The notes beneath the pieces are model-generated. The model was not told the origin of the DNA and did not search any database. It saw only the letters and a program-made list of their open reading frames with translations. 64,000 nucleotides of DNA. It comes from Undaria pinnatifida (Eukaryota > Sar > Phaeophyceae > Laminariales > Alariaceae). Made by a program: the position numbers and the translations under genes. The DNA is taken from assembly GCA_012845835.1 (NCBI GenBank), contig JABAKD010000027.1, positions 6,997,465-7,061,464 on the forward strand, in the 5' to 3' direction. Of the stretch, positions 43,521 through 55,100 are shown in pieces (position 1 is the stretch's first letter; the number at the start of each line of letters is the position of its first letter).

Positions 43521-44099
43521 GACAGACTACGGCCTGGCACAACAAGGACTACATAGCCCACCGCCCACCGCGCCTCTCCCCGACAATGCCAACTGCACAA
43601 TGGTAATACGTTTCCGGTGCTTTCGCTCCCGACAGAAAGCCTGTTTTGCTGGTCGTACAGCAGACACTAGCAAAAAAAGCTCAAGAGAAGCAGGGAAGAG
43701 CATGATGTCTTATGTCTAGTAAGCGCCTACCTATGAGTGCCTCGTGAAAATACGAGCAACACTAGTCAGGCAGTGCCTCGAATAAAAAACACGACAAAAA
43801 ACAACAAAAACGGAAGAAGTTCGTGAGTGTGCACCCCAAACACAACGGGTACAGCCTACACACGAGGGTATCTAGAAAAACACAAGTAGCAGTTTGTCAC
43901 CGCTGTCATTCAAACGAAAAAAATAGCAAAAACAGCATTCAGCGATTCTTAAAAACACGAACAAACAGCATTGTACCGCCTGAAATACCATGTCATAAAC
44001 CATGAAAAAAAAAAATCCTGCAATCTTTCCCCCCGCGCGCGCCCCTCTTCGCGCGCGCTGTCTGCATGAGTCGACAGATGCTAACGCACCGCTACAAGA

Positions 44100-45115
44100 T
44101 GCCACTGCGCCGCCCTAAATTCCAGCGCACATCCACAGATGCCACAGCAGCGCCACATTATTATATATATATGCCAAAAGCCCCGCCATAGATTCCAACG
44201 CACCTCCACGTATGTAAATCAACCAACGCACAGCTACAGCTGCTAACGCATCTCCACAGATGCCACCGCACCGCCACAGATGCCAACGCACCCCCGACAG
44301 ATGCCAACCAACGCACCGCTACATGTGTCGGCGCATCGCCACATATGCCCGCCACAGATGCCAACGCATCGCCGCAGATGCCAACGCACCGCCGTACTAC
44401 AGATGTCAATCCACCACAGACGCCAACGCACCACCTCCACACAGGCCAGTGCACCCCCACACATGCCCACGCGTCGCCATGTCATAGATGCCAATCCACG
44501 GTTACAGATGCCAACGCCACAGATGCAAATGCACCGAAGCTGATGCCAACGCATCTCTACCCATGTCAATCAATGCAGCGCTGCAGACGCCAATGCACCG
44601 CCGACGCGTGCTACGATAGGGTTATTGAGGTATACCTTTTTTGGGCGAAAGTGGTTTCTGAATGACGGGGCTCCTTAACCCAAAATCGTCGGAAAATACG
44701 CCCCCCTTAGTTTTTGCGTGATTCTCGTTGTGTACCTAAGCCACGGGGACCTTTCATCTGGTGGCAGTTATATGTTTTCTCCAAATCAGTTTTTGGGAGA
44801 GGTCTTGAGCTCCCAAAAATGAGGAACCTCGGGAAAAAAGTGGTGCACCTCTATCGTAGCACGCGTCCGCCTTAGACGCCAACGCACCTCCATCAGATGC
44901 CACCGCACCTCCACAGATGTCACCGCACCTCCACAGATGCCATCGCACTGCCACAGATGCCAACGAACCTATACAGATGCCAACGCACCTATACAGATGC
45001 CAACGCACCTATACAGATGCCAACGCACCACAGGTGCTACCGCATCGCCATAGATACCAACGCACCTCGCACATATGCCAGTCAATGCACCTCCTTAGAA
45101 GCCAACGCGCCGCGT
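44100..45115 (+). repeat. Minisatellite of ACAGATGCCAACGCACC units
   Basis: About 45 diverged units of 15-20 bp (CACAGATGCCAACGCACCGC), interrupted by a MITE at 44603-44867. Confidence 0.95.
44603..44867. mobile_element. Complete MITE family M copy with target duplication
   Basis: 265 bp bounded by GACGCGTGCTACGATAG and CTATCGTAGCACGCGTC, a perfect 17-bp inverted repeat. CGCC flanks both sides (44599-44602 and 44868-44871), a likely 4-bp target duplication. It splits the surrounding minisatellite. There is no open frame, so it is non-autonomous. Confidence 0.92.
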
Positions 45116-45351
45116 GGTGTGCGGGAAAATACGCTTGAACCGTGAAAAACACGCGACCGACCGACCACGATCACTTTCCTACTACTGGTGTAAATAATAC
45201 ACGACAGCCCTTACTCTGGCTCCACGACCCGTGGCGCAAACCACTGTCAACAGCATCGCTCTTCTGCTGTCTATCCCCCCTTCTCGTTCTCTATCCCTCG
45301 TTCTTATATCTCGAGGTTTTGCCAGTCGATGGCTCAACCATAGCAGCACAG

Positions 45352-45356
<5 letters not shown>

Positions 45357-45393
<37 letters not shown>
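45357..45393 (+). repeat. (CAG)12 microsatellite
   Basis: An uninterrupted CAG run outside any proposed exon. Confidence 0.95.
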
Positions 45394-45395
<2 letters not shown>

Positions 45396-45469
45396 GGCAT
45401 TACATTCACGGGCGGCCACAAGAGCAACCAAAACTCACAGCAGCCAAATAACTACTTTTCACCGCGCTA

Positions 45470-45620
45470 CACTGCCTCACGGCGCATCGCGCTTCGTGCT
45501 CGCAATGCCCCCCTTTGGTCGTTGAAAACCTGACGTGCTCCGTCCCGGCGTTGCAGGGAAACAAGGGTCTACGGTCTTACGACTGCTGCCATGTACCAAA
45601 TGAGTACACCCGCCCCCCCC
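45470..45620 (-). mobile_element. Family C element, inverted copy
   Basis: The minus strand begins with a G-tract and GGGTGTACTCATTTGG, followed by GACGGAGCACGTCAGG and GAAGCGCGATGCGCCGTGAG. Confidence 0.75.
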
Positions 45621-45863
45621 CCGGCCACCCAGCGTATACACGCCCCCGCAAACGCGTCTTAAAACACGCCTTGGAAACACCGTCTCACATACCGCAAACC
45701 CACCAAAGCAGCACTTACAGCAGCCGCACAGCTATTGTCCATTAAACCCGCTATACCTCACGCCCCTTTTCCTCTCCCCCGCTGCCCATCACAGACACGC
45801 CTCCAAAACAGTCCCACACACGCCTCCGACACCACTGTCCTGACCGCTTCCAACCCCCAACCC

Positions 45864-46178
45864 CTACCGGAACAGCAACCTCCCCATCGCGATGGCGGCA
45901 ACGGGGACGCTGAAGTTATCATCCCCTACCAGCCGAGGCGGTAGGAGTTCCACCGCCGCACAGAAAGCCGAAACCGCCGCTACCCTCCCCGCCGCCGCCG
46001 AAGGCGAAACCGCCATCACTCCGAAGCCGTGGAACCACGCTATCATGGCCATGGACACCAAGAAAGAGGAAGTCGCGAAAGCCGCGGTGCCCTCTATGCT
46101 TTTGTTGCCCCCCTTCTGCCACTTGTGTCGACCGACTTGCCGACCCACCAGGTCTGCAAGGCCGTCCCCCACGGCTAG
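45864..46178 (-). CDS. Phytol/farnesol kinase exon 6 (terminal)
   Basis: It encodes LAVGDGLADLVGRQVGRHKW, the KSIEG motif, two hydrophobic segments and GDDNFSVPVAA, ending GRLLFR and TAG. The acceptor is ATCATTAG, phase 0. Confidence 0.95.
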   Translation of the reverse strand, partial: LAVGDGLADLVGRQVGRHKWQKGGNKSIEGTAAFATSSFLVSMAMIAWFHGFGVMAVSPSAAAGRVAAVSAFCAAVELLPPRLVGDDNFSVPVAAIAMGRLLFR

Positions 46179-49100
46179 CTAATGATGCAGTCGATGGTGG
46201 TGGTTGTGGGGGTTCGTTGAGATGTGGGAGAGGAGGGGAAGGGGAGGGGTAGGTGGGGGGGGGGGGTGAGGCGAGTGGCGGGGGGCGGAAAAGGGTGTTG
46301 GGGGTGGGAGGTGGGCAAGGTAGGAGAAAGGGCGGGGGGAAGGTGCGGCCGTGGCGGGGGCAGGGATGAAGGTAGCGGTTATTCTAATGAAAACCGAAGC
46401 AGGTTGGATTGGATCATGTCGATGAAAGTAATATAATTCAGCTCGCGATCATCGTCGGGCGTGCACAACGTAAAGACGCCTCACACAAGATGCCGAGAGG
46501 CCGTAAGACACTGCCCCCAAAAAACACGCGATATTTAGGTGTGATTTTGTTATTCCATTACCAGGTATCTGTTACGTCAGAGTAGCCTGTTTGTTTTATT
46601 GTGGGAGGAGGGGAGGATGCGCAATTTTTCAAGTAGTTGCGCCTGTTGTCGTCTAATTTCGGGGCAGCTTGAGGCAGTGGCGGGGGAGGGAGGGAGTATT
46701 GACTAGAACCAAAGATAGATTTCGAAACAATACAAAACAATTATTTACACTTGGAACGTCTTTCCATAGCAGAAGCAATAAAAAAAAAGACAAAAGTGGC
46801 CAAACGTTTCTTGTTCTTCACGAGAACAACACACGCCCCTCATCACAATCTCCAACATGAACTTGCGACCCGCTGATTATATCCCCCCCCCCCACCGCGC
46901 TCCGTCTAGACAGGGATGCGTGTTCAATGGTCAAATGACTAAGGCAAGCAACAAATTAGTACGCCCCCCCCCCACCCCGCCCCACCCCGCCCCACCCCAC
47001 CCCACCCCACCGCACTCTGTTTGTTACATAGCACTACCCACTACTTGGTCACGTGATAGTAGCTCAGTGGGTTGTGGTTTATAACCAACGACGGATGTGT
47101 CGTGAGTTCGATTCTCGACGACTTCACATTTATTTTTTTCGAGCGTGCGCACTGGAGACATGATTAATAGTAATGGTAGTGTGCTCCTGAATACTGCTGT
47201 AGATACGTGACCAACTAGCTCACTTGGTAGTGCTTTATAACCAACAAAGCATATGTTTTCGAATTGCGTTGGGTTGGGTTGTAGGGTTTTTGCTCGTGGG
47301 CCCATACCCATACAGTGGTGTACCCATTGTAAGCCCATCCGGTTTAAGACCATATTAGAGATAAGACCAGAAAAATCGGCTTGTCACGAAAAAAAAACAG
47401 CCAAGACCAAGTTGCCCCTAAACCCCTAACTCGGTCTTAAGTCGGGAAAATGACACGCCTGTGCACGTTATACAAGACCCCTAACATGACCCAAGACGGC
47501 CCGACCCACGAGCGTCCTCTGCCGTACAGAGACATTTTCGTCCGATTCAAGACAGTTTTCGGTACTATCTCGGCTTAAGGCCAAAACGGTCTTAGAGAGG
47601 GATAAGGCCAAAGCAGAGTTAAGACCAGGTTTATTGGCTTGTCACGGGGTTGTCTTGAAACGGGCACACCACTGTACTGTGGTAGCTGTAAGTTGCCAAG
47701 GTGACACACCTGCAGTATAGCGACAACACCAACGACGGACGATCTCCACTCCAAGGCCGTGAGCACGACGAGCATCAGGGCGTACTTGAGCGGCCCACCC
47801 AAAGTCTCGGACGCCCTGTCGCCACCGCCACCGCGACGTAAAAAAAAGTCGACAAAACCAAACAGAAACAATCGGTTAGTTGGACTCACAGCTGAGGTTT
47901 CGTAAAAAAGATACACAGCTGAATGGCCGGCAGCACCGACTACGATCGTCCGCAACGATGGAATATATGAAGCGAAAAATAACGGTTTCGGGGATTACAG
48001 CTACAGCTACATGACGGGTACATTAATAGGAAAAATGCAGTGGTGACAGTTACATTTCTACGACTGTTACAACTATGCCGGCTACACCGGTGGTGTAGGT
48101 GATGACAGCTACAGGTATCGCGGTTACATATAAATGGCGGATGGATACAATTAAGCGTAAAAGCGATTACAGGCATGATGGATCAAACGGCGACATCGGC
48201 GACAACAGTTACCCTATGGCGGTTACATCTACATTGCGGTTACGGCTCAACAAGACAATTACAGCTATGAAAGAAAAAGCGGTGACGTCGGCTACGGCTC
48301 AACAAGACAATTACAGCTATGAAAGAAAAAGCGGTGACGTCGGCGATGATAGATACAGTTACGGCGGTTATAGCTTCAGCGCGTGCAGTTTTAATGCGGT
48401 TACAGATTACAGATTGCAGCTTAATACGATAATAAGGTGCGTGCGGGGTACGAAATTTGGTTGGGTAGGAAAATATCTTAATAACAGTATTGAAACAGGC
48501 GAACGTCAAAACCCAAGGCCTACCCAGCCCACGAAAAATGAGTCAAAACGGGCCAAAACGGGCGCACTTCTAACCAATTTTTTCGAAAAATGAGCAAAAA
48601 CGGGCCAAAACGGGCCACTTCTAACCAATTTTTTTGGTGGGTTGGGTGGTTGGTTTGGCATTGAGTAATGCCGTTCGTCTATTTCGATACTATTATTACA
48701 TGTTTTACTCCCCAACCAAATTGGTATCCCGCATGGCAGCTACGATAATTACAGCGATGGCGGTTGCAGCGATGGCAGTTTCATGTAGTGGCGGATGCAG
48801 AGGTGGCGGTAACACAGGTGAGAGCTACGCCTATAACCGTTACAACATTGACAGTTACAGCTATGACGGATACAACAATGACAGTTACATAAATAGCGGT
48901 TGCAGATACGACAGTTCCAGCTATATGGCGGTTATAGCTACGACGGTTACAGCTATCGCGGTTACAGCTACGACAGGTAGCAGCTACAGCAACAACAGCA
49001 GAAATAAGAACAACAGCCGACATCAACGGCAGGGAAGCAACTCATACGTCATTCGGGGGGGCGCACAACCGCGGGGAAGCTGCCACAGACAAACAGCGCA

Positions 49101-52100
49101 GATTTTGTTGGTGCTGGAAATCCTACAATGTATTTACCTTCCAGAGCGCGATATCCCCTTGACGAGCTCGTTGCTGCTGACATCACCGTTCTCGGCATTT
49201 CCAGACAGACCCGCTACTGTCAAGCGTGCAGCCTGGATCAAAGGAACCTTTGGCACCACCGGCACCGCCAACACCAACAACACCGCCATCAACACCAACA
49301 CCAACATCACCAATCCCACCAACACCCGCCAACAGCACCACCATCACCACGAACACCATCATCACCGCCACCGTAATAACAAAACAAAAAAGCAGGCGGA
49401 GGCACAGACAGAACGACGACAACGACGAAAACGACATCGATGACGAAACCAGAAACGACAGGACGCGGACACAGACACGGCCAAACACAAAGCGCAAACA
49501 AACAAACGATAGCACAGGGAAAACGAAGCAAGTCAGTCCGGAGGGGGGTCGCAAAAAGATGTTCAAAAAAAAAAAAAAAAATAGTACAGATTCAGGAACA
49601 GCTCAAACGAAAAAAGGAAGCGACACAAACGGAATCAATCATTCAACGCAAACCAACGCCAACCGTCAGCAGCACAACTAACCTAAACACCATCAGCACC
49701 ATCAACATGATGATTGGCGTCAACACAATCACCACCAACACACCTCGCAACACGCGAATTACAACGACCAATCTTGGTAACACGCAAAAGACACTCCAAC
49801 CATATTGGGTTGATCCTCAGCTGCCAAGCTTTTGGGCGAAAAATGGCTACAGCAAAGGTCCCTCTAAAGTGCCGGTTGCCCGCTACAGTGCCTGAGAAAT
49901 CCTTGGGCACAGATGGGAACAACCAGTAGTGGTAGTATGCGGAGTAGTGCCGGTTGCCGGTATAATGCCGGTATTTCCCTCTATAGTGCACATACCGGCA
50001 CCATAGGGGGACCACTGCTGCCGCCTCTATCATACGACGCGTCTTACCGCAGCGGCGAAGAACCTAGCGCAGGGACGAGCCGTAAAAAACGGCCAGAGGG
50101 CCATGAACAAGGGGGCCGCCGTAGCGTGCACGATCTTCCTTGACACCTTGTAGCGTAGTGTAGCATCATTGTATCATGGGTAGGCCGTGCAAGAAAGAAA
50201 AAAAGGACGGCGTTATTTCATAACATTGTTTCAACTACGTCAGCTGTGAGCTTGGTCAATTTAAGGATCGATACTCATCTTTGCAAGCAGCTTGATGCTC
50301 CTGCCGGGGTAGTTATTGTACACAACATCATCAATTACGCGAGCAGGGTGGGCACTAAAAAAAAAGACGTGTATACAGGCTTCAATGAAGAAAAAAAAAT
50401 CAGGAAAAAAACAAATCACTTGAACAAAATTGTACCCAAACGTGTAAAGAGAACACGAAGACAAAAAAAAGTACCCGAGGGTACCATAGGATAAAACGCA
50501 TTACACAGGAAACAGGAAATCTATTTTGAAGAAACTAAAAGAAAAACAAATAATTACAATTGAATTGAAATGAAAGAATTTAATTGAATCGAAGTGGCAG
50601 AGAAAGAAAGAAGGCAAGCAAGAGAATACACCATGACATGACAAACAGTACAATACCAATACCACACAACCAGATACAAGTTACATACACCAGTCTGACC
50701 GATACGGTCAGACAAGTATATCGTACAGTACCGGTTACCCCGCTTTAAGAGCGCCCAGGATAAGAGCATTCGGGACTTAAGAGCGGTCTAATCAGGACAT
50801 CCCGCCTATACTAAAAGTTATATATTTCTCAAAACAGATAAGAGCAACGTGTAGTTAAGAGCGCTTATTTCGGCTTGTCCCGGGACGCTCTTGAATCGGG
50901 GTACCCATTGTACCTGGCACAAGCTTCCCCTTCGGGATGCGTTTTGCTTGAAACCCCGGGGGTGCCTAAAAGTATCAAAGGGGGGCAAAACTCTAATAAG
51001 AACTGAAGCAAAAATAATAGCCACCGCCCCAGATCAAGGGTACAGTAGGGGGGATGTTATGATGGTGTTATGATGACGTTACGATGATGTTGACGATGAT
51101 GTTATGATGATGTTATGATGGTGTTATGATGATGTTATGATGACGTTACGATGATGTTATGATGATGTTACGATGTTATGATGATGTTGACGATGATGTT
51201 ATGATGATGTGATGATAATGTTACGATTATGTTATGATTATGTTACGATCATGTTATGATGATGTTACGATGCTGTTATGATGCTACGATGATGGTACGA
51301 TGATGTTATGGTGATGTTATTAATATGATGATGTTATGATGTTACGATGATGTTATGGTGACGTTGTGATGATGTTATGATGATGTTACGATGCTGTTAT
51401 GATGATGTTACGATGTTGTTATGATGTTATGATGATGTTATGATGTTATGATGATGTTATGATGATGTCATGATGATGTTATGATAATGTTACGATGATG
51501 TTATCATGATGTTACGATGATGTTATAATGATGTTACGGCGCTGTCATGATGATGTTATGATGATGTTACGATGATGTTATGATGATGTTACGATGATGT
51601 TATGGTGATGTTACGATGATGCTATTATGATGTTACGATGCTGTTATGATGATACGATGATCTTATGATGATATTATGATGATGTTACGATGGTGTTATG
51701 GTGATGTTATGATGGTGTTATGATATGTTATATGATGATATTATGACGATGTTACGATGACGTTAAGATGACGTTATGATGATGTTACGATGATGTTATG
51801 ATGTTATGATGTTACGATGATGTTATGATGATGTTATGATGATGTTATGACGATGTTATGATGACGTTATGATGATATTACGATTATGTTATGATGATGT
51901 TAGGATGTTGTGATGTTACGATGTTATGATGATGTTACGAATGCGTTATGATGATGTTACGATGATGTCATGATGATGTTACGATGCTGTTATGATGTTA
52001 CGATGATATTATGACGTTATGATGTTACGATGATGTTATGATGATGTTATGATGATGTTACGATCATGTTATGATGATATTATGATGATGTTATGATGAT

Positions 52101-55100
52101 GTCACGATGCTGTTATGATGATGTTACGATGATGTTATGACGTTATGATGTTACGATGATGTTATGATGATGTTATGATGATGTTACGATGATGTTATGG
52201 TCATGTTATGATGGTGTTATGATGATGTTACAATGATGTTACGATGATATTATGACGATGTTACGATGATGTTAAGATGACAGTATGATGATGTTATGAT
52301 CATGTTACGGTGATGTCATGATGTTATGATGATGTTATGATGATGTTATGATGATGCTATGATAATGTTATGATAATGTTATGATGGTGTTATGACATAC
52401 CCCCCTTTCCCCACTACCCGGTTTTCACCAGTCGCAAGTTGTGACTCTGTACCTCACTGTCAAAATACTTTAGGCGGTTAGTTTGGCACAGCAGCAAAAG
52501 AGCTAAGCATTCCATTCCAGAGCGGATTCACATCGCAAAAGTGAAACAGCAAGTGACCCCCCCTGTTCCTTGGCGGTTTGAAGATCGCCAAGGAACAGAG
52601 GGGGTCACTCGCGCGAGTAACCCCCGAGCCACCGAAAAGCAAGCCGCCAAAAGTGACCCCCCTCTACCTTAGCTTGGTGCCAAACGACTTCATAGGCTGG
52701 TCTTTACACGAGCAAAATTATACTTAGTAGCATGCGTACCTGTGGCTGAATTTTCTCGTGCTGCGCGAGGCCCGTCCACAGCTTGACCCACACTACGCTA
52801 GCCGCCATGCAAACGGTCGACATTCCCACGTCCCACCCAAGCGCCGAGATGCCCGGCGGGGGAATCGCGCAGACGCATCTGCGACAGTTTCGACATGAGG
52901 GAGAGAGAACGAGAGAGGGGGGGGGTGGGGGAGAGGGAAAGAAATATATATAGAGAGGGGAGGCGGGGGTGACGGGGGGGGTCAGGGAGGGAAAGAGGAG
53001 GAAGAGAGGGAGGGGGAGTGGGGGGGAGGGAGAGGGAGAGAGATATATAACGAGATACGATGATAGAGAGGGGGGAGGAGGAAGGGGGGGGGGGATACTC
53101 ACTTGTTGCTTGTCTTACAGTTCTTTGACGGGGAGGGCGGGGGGAACTAATGTCATGCATAGCCGTAGTTGCATGACTATAGACCCTCGCAGGGGGCATT
53201 AAGAAAGATAGAGGCGGGAACAACATAGAAGGGGGTTTCGATCAGAAGAGGCCAGCCACGACAACCGTTGAGTTTGAATGGGGTGGGGGGGGTGATCGTG
53301 ACTTCCAATGGGGAAGGTCCACACGTATTTCACTGCGGGGGAAGAATAGTAAGAGCGTTTTGACGGGGGGGGGGGGACGTCTTTCAACAGAGGGGCAGGG
53401 GTTTACTACTGTAATTCGTTTCAACACTTGGGGGAAGGAGGTACTGACTTTCACGGCGGGGGGGGGGGGGGGTACTCAGTTAATGCATAGCCGAGTCTCA
53501 AGACCATAAACCCCTCGCATCCGTAAATGCCGGCACGGAGCACGTCGGGTTTTCACCGACCAGGAAGACTTTTGCGTACACCAAGGGGGAAGGTGGAGGG
53601 TGTACTCAGTTTGTGCATGGCCGTAGTCGTATGACTATAGACCCTCGCCTTAATTACTATGCCGCGAGGGAGCACGTCGGGTTTTCACCAATCAGGCAGA
53701 TATTGCTTGCACCAAGCGCGAAGCGCCGTGAGGTGTTCGGCGAGTCACATAAAAGGTGAACTGCATCCTTCCAAGAACCGCTCGTAAGACGGACTTCGGC
53801 ACCTTGTGCCTACTTTATTGCTTATGGATGACAGCGCCAATGAGTTATACTTTGTTTTCTGGTGTGACCACTCCAGAGACAGCAATGGGTATTACTATGT
53901 AACTGCTATGGGTGCCTTACCATATTCACACTACGTGATGCGATCATTCCCCTTGTGCGGAGTTAGGGTCCTCCACCCCGCAGAACATGATCCAACTCGA
54001 TCACCATCACGGTGACCGCCAAAAAAAAAAAAAAAAGCGTACGCTGGTTGTTTAGCTCACGCAATGATTGGCAATTTCACAGCGTCATTGCCAACCAACG
54101 CCAACCCCAACATACATGTAATGATTTACAGCGTCGGTGCCAACCGAGGCCAACTAGTACATATATTAAGGGGGGGGGGTACTGACGAATTTCCATCGGG
54201 AAGTGGGTAGTGTCTTTCAAAGGAGGCGCGGGTAATGGCATCAATAAATGTAGGTATATTATCCCCCAACCCAACCCAGCAGCGTCGATACGTTTCGTGT
54301 GCTCGATGCCGTACGCAAACTCCAAATCAAAAGGAGTAGAATACAGCAGTAGCCTCTACTGTTTGTAGGGCTATCAATCGGCACGGGTGTCGTGCGGTCC
54401 GCTCGCACGCCTCTGTTATCCCCGCGCAGTTTAGTTATACACGAGACAAGCTTTCGGCCGCGAAAGTGATCGTCACTTTCTCCCCCTGCCTTTGGTCCTA
54501 AAATGTCCTTCCGTCGGCAGGGCCCACCACTGTGGTACAAGTCGTACGAGTACTCAGTTCGTATAGTTTAGACAATCAAGTGCATTTTACAGAGCATCTC
54601 AGCACGCCGGCTCGTTAGCGTTCGCGCGAGCTCTCTCAAGTACAAGATTGCCTGCGTTCATGATCATTGCGGTGCTGCTGCTGAATGTACTGGCTGGTCC
54701 GTCTCGACCTCTCCGTATGCCCTCTGGGTCCGTCTCGACTCTCGACCCCTGTCTGCTCGCCCACAAGGGTTCGGAATTCGGATGCCCGCTGCGTGGTCGG
54801 CGTTACGGACCAGATGATGATGCGAGCAGCCTTGGCTGGCCGGATCCATGACAAGCAATGTTTCAAAACAACAATCGGAACTGAACGAGGACACTCTTGA
54901 TACAAGCAGCCTTTGGATCTATGGCGAGCCATGTTGCCTACTCATTCAAATGCTTGTTTTGCATGAAAACGGGAACCACAACTTCTCACTGGAAACTTTA
55001 AACTTGTTGCCAAAATCTCCTATGCAGTTCGTGATGAAACAAAACTACAAAACAGGCTACCGATAGATACAAAACTGGACTACATCTCCTATGCAGTTCG

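Larger units (their letters stand above)
39838..45863. other. Convergent intergenic region, repeats only
   Basis: About 6 kb separates the TSR3 stop from the kinase stop. It holds SINE, MITE, minisatellite and family C copies listed separately. No exon with a recognisable family motif was seen. Confidence 0.7.

Noticed and set aside
45892-46182. Plus-strand gene of about 96 codons
   Set aside because: It is the antisense shadow of kinase exon 6, whose minus-strand reading carries the GDGLADLVGR and GDDNFSVP motifs.
48730-49010. Tyr/Ser/Asn/Gly-rich protein from the GGTTACAGCTA array
   Set aside because: The reading comes from a minisatellite in kinase intron 4 on the opposite strand and has no start, domain or splice support.
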